A stretch of DNA of 64,000 nucleotides from Mycobacterium angelicum (GCF_002086155.1 NZ_MVHE01000010.1:62001-126000), one strand, 5' to 3'; numbered from the stretch's first letter, positions 45,701 through 54,095 are shown. Made by a program: numbers and translations. Notes: generated by a model not told the origin, from the sequence alone.

Positions 45701-46965
45701 GCTGCGTTTCGACTGACTATTTCGAACCGTTCGCGCTGCCTGGGACCAAGCGGCTCAGTCGCGTCGACAAGCCCGTCCTCGCTAGGCCCGGCGATCAAGG
45801 CCAACGGCGTCCGAAACTCGTGGCTCACGTTGGCGAAGAACTCACTTTTTGCGCGGTCAAGATCGGCCAGCGCCTGCGCGCGGCTCCGCTCGGCCTGGTA
45901 GGACACGATATCGCTGACAGCCCGGCTGATTTGAGCTGCTGTCAAGTCGAGGAAACCCCGGAACTGCTCGTCGAATTCACGGTAAACGGTGATGCCCAGC
46001 ACCAGTACAGCTGCGGGCGCATTCTGCCCAGCGCTCTGCAAGGGCAACAACAACGCACTCGCGGGAGGCCAGTCCCCGACTGGGCTGGCCCCCGGCGCGA
46101 TGGCCTGCGCGCATCGAGTCGATACCGACGCAATGGTCGGCGCCGAAATCGACCATAGACCGGGCCACAGGTCGGTTTCCGGTTCCAGCAGGGAGCGATC
46201 CGCCACTCCCATTGCCGCCGCCAACCCGCCTGGCCTCTCACCGGCGGAACGCCGGTACACCGCGGCGAAGGGAACGTCGGCTCGATTGCGCGACAACGCC
46301 GTCATCGCGGCTTCGTAGACGTCTTCAACGCTGGCGCTGCTACCGGCCGACGCCAGACCGGTGGCCTCGCCCAATGCAGTCAGCATGCTCAGTCGCCGCT
46401 CACTGAGCACCCGCTGCGTAGTCTCTGTCACGGCGGTGAAAACGCCACTGACGGAGCCCATCTCGTCATGGATCGCGCTGTAAGAGTAGGTGAAATAGGC
46501 TTCCTCGAGGTATCCGAAGCGCATCGCCGGCAGCAACTGATCATCAGACCAGGTGGCTTCGCCCGTGGCGAGCACACCTGCCAGCTGCGTGCCGATGATG
46601 TGCCACATCTCGGGCCAAACCTGCCGACCGATTTGTCCAAGAGCCGGATGCTTTTCGGGGCCGAGGATGGGGATCCACGCGTCGTTGTAGAGAAGCACCA
46701 ACCCCGACCCCCACCAGATGACCATGGGATAGCGCGAACTCAGACAGATGCCTACCGCCGTGCGCAGACTTCGCGACCAGCTGTGCACCGGGCCTAAAGA
46801 CGAAGCCGCCCAGTCGAATTCGGACATGCGAAGCGCCATCTCGCTGTCCCCGACGAACGGTGAAATTTCGGCTGCAGCGTCTGCCGTAATGGCGACCACC
46901 CTTTTCGTCCGCGCCGACCCGCCCACCAGGCACTTTCTGGAAGTGTAGCGCCGCGAATCAACCAC
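42775..46965 (-). CDS. Hybrid histidine kinase-receiver-PAS-PP2C phosphatase-anti-sigma fusion
   Basis: Up to 1396 residues. Order: PAS-like sensor (about 45-185, FDWAASSLGPVHSWSRSLRT), GAF (195-350), HisKA with SHEFRTPLALI (His382), HATPase (GTDISLLNQP...NLLSNAVKYT...DTGIGIP), receiver (LIVEDNADMRAF...LVLTDVMMPKIDG, Asp near 692, Lys in YLVKPF), PAS (SMQEGFFVADDKG...), GAF-like (about 920-1060), SpoIIE/PP2C (VGGDWYDVIPLD...VGDCVGRGLSAAAVM...VYTDGLIERRGE...GGYDDDLALLLFR) and an RsbW-type ATPase (KVLLAVGEATSNAVEHAG...NRGHGMHVMEAL). A complete partner-switching relay joined to a two-component kinase. The start is uncertain: GTG 46965 is the longest frame and ATG 46839 is an alternative. Overlaps the STAS gene. 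Confidence 0.92.
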   Translation of the reverse strand: MVDSRRYTSRKCLVGGSARTKRVVAITADAAAEISPFVGDSEMALRMSEFDWAASSLGPVHSWSRSLRTAVGICLSSRYPMVIWWGSGLVLLYNDAWIPILGPEKHPALGQIGRQVWPEMWHIIGTQLAGVLATGEATWSDDQLLPAMRFGYLEEAYFTYSYSAIHDEMGSVSGVFTAVTETTQRVLSERRLSMLTALGEATGLASAGSSASVEDVYEAAMTALSRNRADVPFAAVYRRSAGERPGGLAAAMGVADRSLLEPETDLWPGLWSISAPTIASVSTRCAQAIAPGASPVGDWPPASALLLPLQSAGQNAPAAVLVLGITVYREFDEQFRGFLDLTAAQISRAVSDIVSYQAERSRAQALADLDRAKSEFFANVSHEFRTPLALIAGPSEDGLVDATEPLGPRQRERFEIVSRNAARLRRLVDDLLDFSQIEAGHRQPEWQLVDLGAVTQELVLSFQPAASRAGLALGTDISLLNQPVLVDIGMWEKIVLNLLSNAVKYTMAGHIDVEFGETADRLTLSVSDTGIGIPDSEQPKVFERFHRVRGHDGRSHEGAGIGLALVAELVRLHDGEVFVTSQKDVGTTFTVQLPKRSGCAEAATGSPRERRSGRAAAYVDEALQWSDAAGGEGGPERDDDSASKDACVLIVEDNADMRAFIRNALSPHWRVLEATDGREGLRLAHTEHPDLVLTDVMMPKIDGFGLLSELRADSRTASVPVIFLSARAGQEAAVGGLNAGADDYLVKPFSTIELVARVRSNLEMGRFRNREADFRRALIDSMQEGFFVADDKGTITEANHAFCDLTGYSADGLPYPWPQPWIPSRRTDAEGWAVHREAYRRYLAEGGGNYTVPLHRPDGRVVWIACSTARVSEPHTRQPRYVGTARDITAEYRARQRDATLARFAGALTPHGSSTALLRAGARQLQEEFRAARVIAGLWPVRETTPQLFMWPDTEISYEQWQRLCSALDESRYLSSSVAERRADDNTVVYSVPLAGVASAIAMEVAVYQGDTDNRELFGLLTSHLAQALATARELEQARAVALTLQHSILGPTDLPHGFAVRYTPAVEPLEVGGDWYDVIPLDITHIGIVVGDCVGRGLSAAAVMGQLRSAARALLLQTADPARALDGLDYFARTLPDARCTTVFCAVIDTAACTVNYSSAGHPPAAIVDDATGPVLLDAAQQLPLATHPTNQPRPQATTRLPPGATLMVYTDGLIERRGEPLTQGILRAAAVVRLMHEQPPEAIADRVISELAPCGGYDDDLALLLFRQPPAPLIFTLPAAPKSLADIRSQLRRWLSTAAIDHAIAHKVLLAVGEATSNAVEHAGGPSDLPVKLTVTAQILANQLTLTIDDTGQWRPAAASANRGHGMHVMEALVDTMQLRCGADGTSVELGIEL

Positions 46966-47124
46966 GGTTTCTTGTTCAAGATGGCCTATGGGGCGGTGCC
47001 CCCACTACCACCGCAGGGTGGCCAGTTCGCCGTGCCGTGAGGGGTCGGCGGGGCGCAGGCGTCGTGGCACACTGCAGGCCCGTGGTGAGTTGCCGATCCT
47101 TACTGTGCCGTTACACTTCCCGAA

Positions 47125-47418
47125 ATGCAATCTGGTCAGCTGCGCGTCGATATCCACCAGCTAAGGGCCACCGCCAACCAATGGCGTCAGTCAAGCGCTC
47201 GACTTGACATCGCGGCACCACCCCTACCGCGCCAGCCGCGTCAACCCACCGCGGCGGCGGTGAGCAGTGTGCACGCAGCGGTTGACCTGGCAGCAGGGGC
47301 GCTGACCATCCGGACGCAGGCGACTAGCAGCGCGGTAGACGCCGGGGCTGCGGGATACACCAACAACGAGACGACGGCCGCGGCCGCGATTGCCGCCGTG
47401 CGATCGCGGAGGGTCTAG
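47125..47418 (+). CDS. Small EspC/WXG100-like protein, partner of the toxin
   Basis: 97 residues. MQSGQLRVDIHQLRATANQW followed by alternating helix segments and TAAAVSSVHAAVDLAAGALTIRTQATSSAVDAGAAGYTNNE fits the ESX secretion-associated EspC (DUF2580) family, helical hairpins secreted with larger partners. Its TAG stop is immediately followed by the GTG of the toxin gene, so they are surely co-translated. The pair recalls M. tuberculosis Rv0025-Rv0026 as I remember it. No ESX machinery is in the window, so secretion would use a system encoded elsewhere. Confidence 0.8.
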   Translation: MQSGQLRVDIHQLRATANQWRQSSARLDIAAPPLPRQPRQPTAAAVSSVHAAVDLAAGALTIRTQATSSAVDAGAAGYTNNETTAAAAIAAVRSRRV

Positions 47419-48537
47419 GTGCTGCCGACCTTGTCGGAACTCCACACCTGGGACACCGAACATCTCATCGAGGCGGCTACCCGCTGGACCAAAACTGCCG
47501 ATGAGTGGGAAGACGTGTTCCTCGAGGTGCGCACCCAATCCCACATTCTCACCTGGGAAGGCGTCGGTGGTGATCGGCTACGGCAACGAACCGCTGCCGA
47601 CTTGGCGCTCGTGAGCGCCAAAGCCGAACAATTGCGCCAGGCCGCGGCCATTGCCCGTGACGGCGCCGGAGCTATTGGCGCCGCCCAGCGCCGGGTCATC
47701 TACCGCATCCAAGATGCTCATCACGCTGGCTTCGCCGTTGACGAAGACCTGTCGGTCACCGACACCCGAATTAGCCGCAGCACGGCCTTACTTAGCGCTC
47801 GCAAAGTCCAAGCCCAAGCGTTTGCCGGCGACATCCGCCAGCACGCAACACAATTCATCGGACTCGAACACGAAGTGGCCTCCAAGATCACCACCGCGAC
47901 GGCCGGAATGGCATCCACCGCCTTCCGGGAGACACCACATAGCCACAAATCTCAAATTCAGGCGGTCTACCGCACCTGGAAACGAGACCCAGCACTACCG
48001 ACGCCCGACAACCCAAAAGACATGACAGCAGCCCAGGCCCGCGCAGCCTGGGAGGCGGTAAACGCCGACATCGCTCAATTCAACGCCCGATGCGGACGCA
48101 CCTTTCTGCTGCCGAACGAGCAAGCAGCCTACGAAACCTGTGTTGCCGACCGGGGACCGCTCCTCGAGAGGCAGGCCGCGATTAGAAACCGGCTGGCAGA
48201 ACTGGACGTACCAGTCGGCGACGACGAGCCAACCCCTCCCACTACAGGAGAACCGCCAGTACCGCAAAATGTACTGGACACGATGAATCAGATAGATGCT
48301 GGAAAATGGCCAGGAGCGGCAAATGCGCCCGGCACTAAAGGTGGCAGCAATTTCGACAATGACAATCAGACCCTCCCGACCAGAGACGCGTCTGGAAACC
48401 CCATCACATACAAGGAGTGGGATGTCAACCCAAGACTACCGAACCACGATCGGGACACCGAGCGCATTGTGACCGGCAGCGACGGGTCAGCGTGGTACAC
48501 AACCGATCACTACCGAACATTTCATCGGATTCGATAG
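47419..48537 (+). CDS. ESX-type polymorphic toxin with C-terminal barnase-like ribonuclease
   Basis: 372 residues from a GTG directly after the previous stop. N-terminal helical WXG-type domain (about 1-180): LSELHTWDTEHLIEAATRW, WEGVGGDRLRQRTAADLA with the W-x-G turn. Linker about 185-290 (FNARCGRTFLLPNEQAAYE), shared with the orphan tail at 40748. The C-terminal domain (about 295-372) is a guanyl-specific ribonuclease of the N1/T1/barnase group: SNFDNDNQTLP, YKEWDVNP, DRDTERIVTGSDGSAWYTTD, HYRTFHRIR. Barnase Glu73, Arg83, Arg87 and His102 correspond to Glu333, Arg345, Arg349 and His364, with Arg-Arg and Arg-His spacing identical. Predicted secreted RNA-degrading toxin; the barstar gene follows 14 bases later. 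Confidence 0.88.
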   Translation: MLPTLSELHTWDTEHLIEAATRWTKTADEWEDVFLEVRTQSHILTWEGVGGDRLRQRTAADLALVSAKAEQLRQAAAIARDGAGAIGAAQRRVIYRIQDAHHAGFAVDEDLSVTDTRISRSTALLSARKVQAQAFAGDIRQHATQFIGLEHEVASKITTATAGMASTAFRETPHSHKSQIQAVYRTWKRDPALPTPDNPKDMTAAQARAAWEAVNADIAQFNARCGRTFLLPNEQAAYETCVADRGPLLERQAAIRNRLAELDVPVGDDEPTPPTTGEPPVPQNVLDTMNQIDAGKWPGAANAPGTKGGSNFDNDNQTLPTRDASGNPITYKEWDVNPRLPNHDRDTERIVTGSDGSAWYTTDHYRTFHRIR

Positions 48538-48551
48538 CGGTGCACTGAACT

Positions 48552-49049
48552 GTGAACCTAAACGAGTTTTTGTTGGCGGCAGCCGCCCAAGGACCCTGTG
48601 TGGGTATTCAGGCCGAGATACCATCGACGTGGGCGGTCCCGCCTGATATCGAGGTACGGGCTATCGACGGTGCACGTGTCAATAGTGTAGATGCGCTATT
48701 CGACGCCTTCGCCGCCGCTTGGCACTTCCCGCCATGGTTTGGACGCAATAAGGATGCGTTCAATGACTTTATCCGCGATCTGGACAATATGCTTAATACA
48801 GCGACAGGCAAGCCCCCCGCCCGCGGCTATCTGAGCGTCATTACTGATGCACACTTATTCTTGGTTGACCAACCTGAGGATTTCTTTTGGTTCGCCAGTA
48901 AAATGCCGGTTTATCGAAACTATTATCGCGATGAGGCGAGGCCGCCAGCGGCCTTTGCCTTAATCCTCACAGCTCCTGCCGATCAACTTGACGCGGTTCG
49001 TGAACGCTGGCTGACCGTCGGTATTGATGTCGCGACAGTAACCTTGTAA
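48552..49049 (+). CDS. Barstar-family immunity protein
   Basis: 165 residues from GTG 48552. The barstar core VRAIDGARVNSVDALFDAFAAAWHFPPWFGRNKDAFNDFIRDL is followed by a longer C-terminal part than in the 90-residue Bacillus protein. Asp68 and Asp72 correspond to barstar Asp35 and Asp39, the residues that fill the barnase active site, so inhibition of the adjacent ribonuclease is predicted. Shares 67 identical 3' bases with the orphan copy at 41697. Confidence 0.9.
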   Translation: MNLNEFLLAAAAQGPCVGIQAEIPSTWAVPPDIEVRAIDGARVNSVDALFDAFAAAWHFPPWFGRNKDAFNDFIRDLDNMLNTATGKPPARGYLSVITDAHLFLVDQPEDFFWFASKMPVYRNYYRDEARPPAAFALILTAPADQLDAVRERWLTVGIDVATVTL

Positions 49050-49141
49050 GAGCCCGGCACCGTTGCAGTTCCGATAAAAGTCCCCAGCAAAGCTATCGCT
49101 ATGGATCGATCCGGCGGCGAACTTCAAAATTGATCATTCAC

Positions 49142-49780
49142 ATGCCCGATTACCCGATTAACGAACTCTACGAGTTCACCCCGGACGTGGGGTTGACAAT
49201 ATCCTCGCGTCCAAATCCGTTGATTGAGCAGGGCGCCCTGAACGAAGCCGAATTTATCGATATGCGCCTTTCTCCGCAGCGTTCGCGCGCTGGCGTTATA
49301 TTCGATATTCGCTGGTGCAATTTCAAAGGATCGAACACCGCACTTGTTGTGTTAACCGGCGTCGGGAAGGCCACCTGGTTAAACGACGCCAGTAGACGTT
49401 ACCCGTGGTACTCAACGCGAGGCTATTGGACACCGACTGCGAGTGAATCTTCTCAGCCAATGATTCCGGACCATGAGGATATGTGGGCAAACGACGCTGA
49501 TGAACTTGCAGCCGCTTATCTGACCACCGCGCCTCCTACGGAGAAAACTGCGGAGTACATCTTGCAGTTCGACTGGCTTTCCCTATCGGGATTAACCGCT
49601 CGAATCTACATTGGACATGTCGAAGGACTCGACGGCGCACCACCGAACATGACAGAATTATCCGATGCGGAAATAATTGCCGGCTTTCCGCGGTGGTCAT
49701 CGGTCCTTCAGGTGCGTGACCATTACATGTACACCCCTAACGACGGACGGCCCAACCTTTACAAGGAGCGTCACGGGTGA
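49142..49780 (+). CDS. AT-richer orphan gene behind the barnase-barstar pair
   Basis: 212 residues from ATG 49142; a TTG at 49130 is the only alternative nearby. Family not recognised. Composition and codon use (many A/T third positions: ATA, TTA, AAT, GAA) are unlike the housekeeping genes and like the immunity genes of the cassette array. Acidic, rich in Trp and Tyr, with no signal peptide or transmembrane helix. By position it may be an immunity protein separated from its toxin, but this is a guess. Confidence 0.55.
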   Translation: MPDYPINELYEFTPDVGLTISSRPNPLIEQGALNEAEFIDMRLSPQRSRAGVIFDIRWCNFKGSNTALVVLTGVGKATWLNDASRRYPWYSTRGYWTPTASESSQPMIPDHEDMWANDADELAAAYLTTAPPTEKTAEYILQFDWLSLSGLTARIYIGHVEGLDGAPPNMTELSDAEIIAGFPRWSSVLQVRDHYMYTPNDGRPNLYKERHG

Positions 49781-50074
49781 TTGGTCAGCCGTTGTTGCGG
49801 CGCCGCGATCAACGCAGTGTCTCCACGGACCTCGTCGGCCCGTTCCGATTTGCAAAAGACCGCCGCCGCTACGTAAGCGACCTAGATCCGAACCCGTCTC
49901 CACATAGCTGATCCGGGCCCGCGCATGTCGTCTGTGGCCCGCGGCACACAACGAAACACCAAGCGCTGCAAGGACTTTCATGCGGGCGGGACCCCTGAAG
50001 TAATAAGCGCCAACGCCACTGGACTTCAGCCGGCAACAAACGTTACGTTCGTGCAGTCTGAGCGAGGAGCCGTC
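49781..50074. other. Non-coding stretch before the amidohydrolase gene
   Basis: 294 bases with no supported gene. Composition returns to high GC from about 49790, marking the right edge of the AT-richer cassette DNA. A GCGAGGAG ribosome binding site for the amidohydrolase is at its end. Confidence 0.5.
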
Positions 50075-51337
50075 ATGGACACACACGAGATGCGGATCTC
50101 GAACGCGAAGGTCTTCGACAGCGTCCAGGCCCGGATCATCGGGCCGATGGACGTCACCGTTCGGGGCAATCTCATCGCATCGCTCACCCCGCCGGGGGCA
50201 AGTGACTTCACCGGGCCAACCATCGACGGCACCGGCAAGACGTTGATGCCGGGATTGATCGACGCCCACTGGCACGCCATGTTCACCACCATCCCCGCCC
50301 TCCTCGCACAGACCAGCGACATCGGCTACGTCTTCGCCCGCGCAATCGTCAGCGCCGGTGAAACGCTGTTGCGCGGCTTCACCACAGTGCGCGACCTCGG
50401 CGGCCCGGTATTCGGGATGAAGCAGGCCATCGACGAAGGCCTGGTCCCGGGCCCGCGCATTTACCCCGCGGGCGGCTTCATCTCCCAGACCGGCGGGCAC
50501 GGCGACTTCCGGATGCCCAACGAGGTGCCGCGAGGTATCTGCGGCCACCTCAGCTACACCGAAATCATCGGTGCCGCGGTGATCGCCGACGGTGAGGCCG
50601 AGGTGCTGCGTGGTGCGCGGGAGATGCTGCGCCGCGGGGCATCACAGCTCAAGCTGATGGCCGGCGGCGGCGTGACCTCGAGCTATGACCCGCTCGACGT
50701 CTCCCAGTTCACCCTGGCCGAGATGCGCGCGGCCGTGGAGGCCGCCGAAAATTGGGGCACCTACGTCACGGTGCACGCATATACGCCGCGCGCGATCCGC
50801 ACCGCGGTGGCCGCCGGTGTCCGGTGCATCGAGCACGGCCAGCTCATAGACGAAGACACCGCCGCACTGCTCGCGGAAAAAGACATCTGGTGGTCACTGC
50901 AACCGTTTCTGGGCGACGAGGACACCGTCCCGCTGCCGCCGGAGAACCAAGCCAAATTGCAGGAGATGACCGCCGGTACCGACGCCGCATACCGGCTCGC
51001 GATCAAGCATCAAGTCAAGATCGCATTCGGCACCGACATCTTGTTCGCCCCCGGCCTCGCCAGCAGGCAGGGCGCGATGCTGACCAAACTCACCCGCTGG
51101 TTCACACCGGCAGAAGTGTTGCAGCAAGCGACATTTCGCAACGCGGAGCTACTGGCCTTGTCCGGCCCACGCAACCCCTACCCCGGACGCTTGGGGGTGG
51201 TGGCCGAAGGAGCCTTGGCCGACCTGATCCTCGTCGACGGCGACCCGGTAGCCGACATCTCCCTCATCGCCCGACCTGACGAGGCCTTCGCCGCCATCAT
51301 CAAGGACGGCCGCGTGGTGAAAGGCCTCGTCTGCTAG
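50075..51337 (+). CDS. Metal-dependent amidohydrolase family protein
   Basis: 420 residues from ATG 50075. Amidohydrolase superfamily: first metal motif LIDAHWH (HxH), the carbamylated lysine in QLKLMAGGGV, histidines in VTVHAYTP and CIEHGQLI and the catalytic Asp in FGTDILFAPG; the C-terminal beta-sandwich returns with LADLILVDGDPVADI. This pattern fits the imidazolonepropionase-like/prolidase-like clade (Xaa-Pro or Xaa-Arg dipeptidases, Sgx9260 group), not cytosine deaminases. No signal peptide is visible. Substrate not assigned. Confidence 0.9.
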   Translation: MDTHEMRISNAKVFDSVQARIIGPMDVTVRGNLIASLTPPGASDFTGPTIDGTGKTLMPGLIDAHWHAMFTTIPALLAQTSDIGYVFARAIVSAGETLLRGFTTVRDLGGPVFGMKQAIDEGLVPGPRIYPAGGFISQTGGHGDFRMPNEVPRGICGHLSYTEIIGAAVIADGEAEVLRGAREMLRRGASQLKLMAGGGVTSSYDPLDVSQFTLAEMRAAVEAAENWGTYVTVHAYTPRAIRTAVAAGVRCIEHGQLIDEDTAALLAEKDIWWSLQPFLGDEDTVPLPPENQAKLQEMTAGTDAAYRLAIKHQVKIAFGTDILFAPGLASRQGAMLTKLTRWFTPAEVLQQATFRNAELLALSGPRNPYPGRLGVVAEGALADLILVDGDPVADISLIARPDEAFAAIIKDGRVVKGLVC

Positions 51338-51521
51338 CGGCGCAGTGTCGAACAAGTTGACATAGCACTGTTCAAACCGCACACAGTTGCGCCAAAAGTG
51401 CACCACAGCAAGCTCTCTCACTTGAGATCGCTACAGGCGGCTTGTTCAATCTCGGGGGCCGGTCTTTCCGACAGTGTCGCGACCCCGAGCAAGGGCCTGG
51501 CGGAAGGGATTGAGCCGACGA

Positions 51522-53096
51522 ATGGTCATAACCCGGTTCGAGATACGCCAGTTGGTGGTGCTCGGCATCCTGACCGTGGTCGCTTTGCTGGTGCTGGGCG
51601 TGTATTACCTAGAGATTCCAAGCATGTTCGGTGTCGATCGCTATCCACTCACCGCGCAGCTGCCCGTCTCGGGGGGCCTGTATCCCACGGCCAACGTCAC
51701 CTACCGGGGCATCACGATCGGCAAAGTCACCGACGTCGAGCCGACGCCGGACGGCGTGCGGGTCACGATGAGCATCGACACGCGCTACCAGATCCCGATC
51801 GACGCAACAGCCAATGTGCACTCGGTGTCGGCGGTCGGTGAGCAATACCTGGACCTCGTTTCGACTGGTAATCCGGGCGGGTTCTTCCAGCCGGGGCAGA
51901 CGATCACCAAAGCCACCGTGCCCAGCGAAATCGGGCCGGCCCTGGACAGCGCCAACCGGGGACTTGCGGCGTTGCCCACCGACAAGATCGGTTCGCTGCT
52001 CGATGAGACGGCGCAGTCGGTCGGGGGTTTGGGCCCGGCACTGCAACGACTGGTCGATTCGACCCAGGCAACCGCCCGCGATTTTCATGCGCAACTCAGC
52101 GACATCGACGACATCATCGCGCACTCGGGACCCATCCTGAACAGTCAGGTCGGCTCGGCGGCCGCCATCGAGCGATGGGCGCACAACCTCGACGTGCTGG
52201 CCGCACAGGCCGCGCAGCGCGACCACAACCTGAAAAGCGTTCTGTCCCAAGCTGCTCCAGCGGCCGATCAGGTGAAGTCCGTCTTCACCGACGTGGGCGA
52301 CGCACTGCCACAGACCCTGGCGAACATCGAAGTGGTGCTGGACTTGTTCAAGCGCTATCACAAAGGCGTTGAGCAGTATCTGGTCTACATGCCGCAGGGC
52401 GCTTCGATCGACCAGACGATCGCCACGCCGTTTCCCGACCAAGCCGCACTCGACATCGCCCTGTCGATCAATCAGCCGCCGCCGTGTCTGAGTGGCTTCA
52501 TTCCGCCATCGGAGTGGCGCTCGCCGGCGGACACCAGCGTGATTCCGGTGCCCAGCGGAAACTATTGCAAGATTCCGATGGACACCCCCGCCAACAATGT
52601 CCGCGGTTCGCGGAACATCCCCTGTGTCGACGTGCCGGGAAAGCGGGCGGCCAGCCCGCGCGAATGTCGCGATCCCAAACCCTACGTTCCCGCGGGCGCC
52701 AACCCCTGGTTCGGCGATCCGAACCAGATCCTCACCTGCCCCGCGCCGGGCGCGCGCTGCGATCAGCCGGTGAAGCCGGGTCAGGTGATCCCCGGCCCGT
52801 CGGTGAACAACGGCATGAACCCGGCGCCGGCCGACAGGCTGCCGCCGGGCGGCTCTCCCCCACCGCTGAGCAACCCGCTGCAACGACCCAATTCGGGCAG
52901 CGTCCAATGCAACGGACAACAACCCAACCCCTGTGTCTACACGCCGGGCGGGCTTGCCGCCGCCGTTTACCTTCCCCAGAGCGGGGAGCTCGTCGGACCC
53001 GACGGAGTGAAATATTCCGTCGACAACTCCGTCAAGACGGGAGACGACGGATGGAAGGAAATGCTGGGGGCAGCGGCGGGCGCTGACGCCAACTAA
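51522..53096 (+). CDS. Solitary MceF-type Mce family protein
   Basis: 524 residues from ATG 51522. One N-terminal membrane helix (LVVLGILTVVALLVLGVYYL), the MCE domain (YPLTAQLPVSGGLYPTANVTYRGITIGKVTDVEP...AVGEQYLDLVS), a long helical region (about 125-300) and a Pro/Cys-rich tail (PPPCLSGFIPPSEWRSPADT, GDPNQILTCPAPGARCDQPV, QCNGQQPNPCVYTPGG) typical of MceF. Mce systems need two YrbE permeases and six Mce proteins; none of the others is nearby. It sits where M. tuberculosis has mce2, but on the opposite strand to the one synteny would predict. Confidence 0.92.
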   Translation: MVITRFEIRQLVVLGILTVVALLVLGVYYLEIPSMFGVDRYPLTAQLPVSGGLYPTANVTYRGITIGKVTDVEPTPDGVRVTMSIDTRYQIPIDATANVHSVSAVGEQYLDLVSTGNPGGFFQPGQTITKATVPSEIGPALDSANRGLAALPTDKIGSLLDETAQSVGGLGPALQRLVDSTQATARDFHAQLSDIDDIIAHSGPILNSQVGSAAAIERWAHNLDVLAAQAAQRDHNLKSVLSQAAPAADQVKSVFTDVGDALPQTLANIEVVLDLFKRYHKGVEQYLVYMPQGASIDQTIATPFPDQAALDIALSINQPPPCLSGFIPPSEWRSPADTSVIPVPSGNYCKIPMDTPANNVRGSRNIPCVDVPGKRAASPRECRDPKPYVPAGANPWFGDPNQILTCPAPGARCDQPVKPGQVIPGPSVNNGMNPAPADRLPPGGSPPPLSNPLQRPNSGSVQCNGQQPNPCVYTPGGLAAAVYLPQSGELVGPDGVKYSVDNSVKTGDDGWKEMLGAAAGADAN

Positions 53097-53153
53097 CCGA
53101 CTTCCACCCACCAATTAGGCAGTGTCGCAACAAAATTCAGTGCGGCGCGACCG

Positions 53154-54095
53154 TTAACCGCGCACGGCGGACACGAACAGAGTGCGCGGCGAGGTGTCCT
53201 CGATTCCGTCGGGTACCCCGCGTCCATAACGGGACATCAACACCGGCGAGGGTGTCACCGTCGCGGCCCAGCAGTGACGGCGCAACCAGTCGCCGACGTC
53301 TTCGCGTTCCTCGAGATACCACAGCTCGTCGGTGCGCGGCAGCTCCCGTTGCGGGGCCACCTTGGTCATCAGCGCGCGAACCCGTTCCATCCGCTCGCGC
53401 CGCTGCTCCCGGACGGCCTCATCCAGCCAGTCCGGTCCGTTGGCTTCCACGGCGACCCGGCTCCCGGGCGCACTTAGACTTTGAATGCGGTCGAACAGCA
53501 ACTCCTGTGCCGCTGCGGGCAGATAAGGCAGCAGCCCCTCGACCGACCACGCGCTCGGTGCCGAAGCGTCAAATCCGGCCTGGCGCAACGCCTCCGGCCA
53601 ATCGTGGCGCAGATCTACGGCAACGGCGACTCTGTTGCAGCTGGGCTCGGCCCCGCGCTCGGCCAGCGTCGACCACTTGAAGTCCAGCACCCTGGGCTGA
53701 TCGAGCTCATAAACGGTGGTGCCGTCGGGCCACGGCAGCCGCCACGCCCGCGCGTCCAGGCCGGCGGCCAGGATCACCGCCTGGTGCACCCCGGCCCTTG
53801 CCGCATCGAGGAAGAAGGTGTCGAAAAACGCCGTCCTCGACGCGATATAACCGACCATCGACCGCATCTGCACCGGAAGCTGGGGTTCGGCGTCCAGAAT
53901 CTCCTGCGGCAGGTCGGGAGCGGCCCACCAGCTCCATACCCCCTCGCCGGCTGCGTCCAGAAAAATCCGCGCGTACGGGTCGCTGACCAGCGGATTCTCA
54001 CTCTCGGCTTCCGCGGCCCGGGCCGCGGCGACACCCAGGGCCGTCGCACCCACACTCTCGGTGATTTCCCAGCTGTCGTTATCGCTTCGCACCAT
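53154..54095 (-). CDS. SAM-dependent methyltransferase (mycobacterial UPF0677/LCMT-like family)
   Basis: 313 residues. Start [20 protein letters not shown] and core [22 protein letters not shown]...[34 protein letters not shown]...[12 protein letters not shown]...VEGLLPYLP are the marks of the large mycobacterial family of leucine-carboxyl-methyltransferase-like enzymes (Rv0725c, Rv0731c and kin). Targets unknown for most members. Stands alone between mceF (convergent) and the membrane protein (divergent). Confidence 0.93.
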   Translation of the reverse strand: MVRSDNDSWEITESVGATALGVAAARAAEAESENPLVSDPYARIFLDAAGEGVWSWWAAPDLPQEILDAEPQLPVQMRSMVGYIASRTAFFDTFFLDAARAGVHQAVILAAGLDARAWRLPWPDGTTVYELDQPRVLDFKWSTLAERGAEPSCNRVAVAVDLRHDWPEALRQAGFDASAPSAWSVEGLLPYLPAAAQELLFDRIQSLSAPGSRVAVEANGPDWLDEAVREQRRERMERVRALMTKVAPQRELPRTDELWYLEEREDVGDWLRRHCWAATVTPSPVLMSRYGRGVPDGIEDTSPRTLFVSAVRG

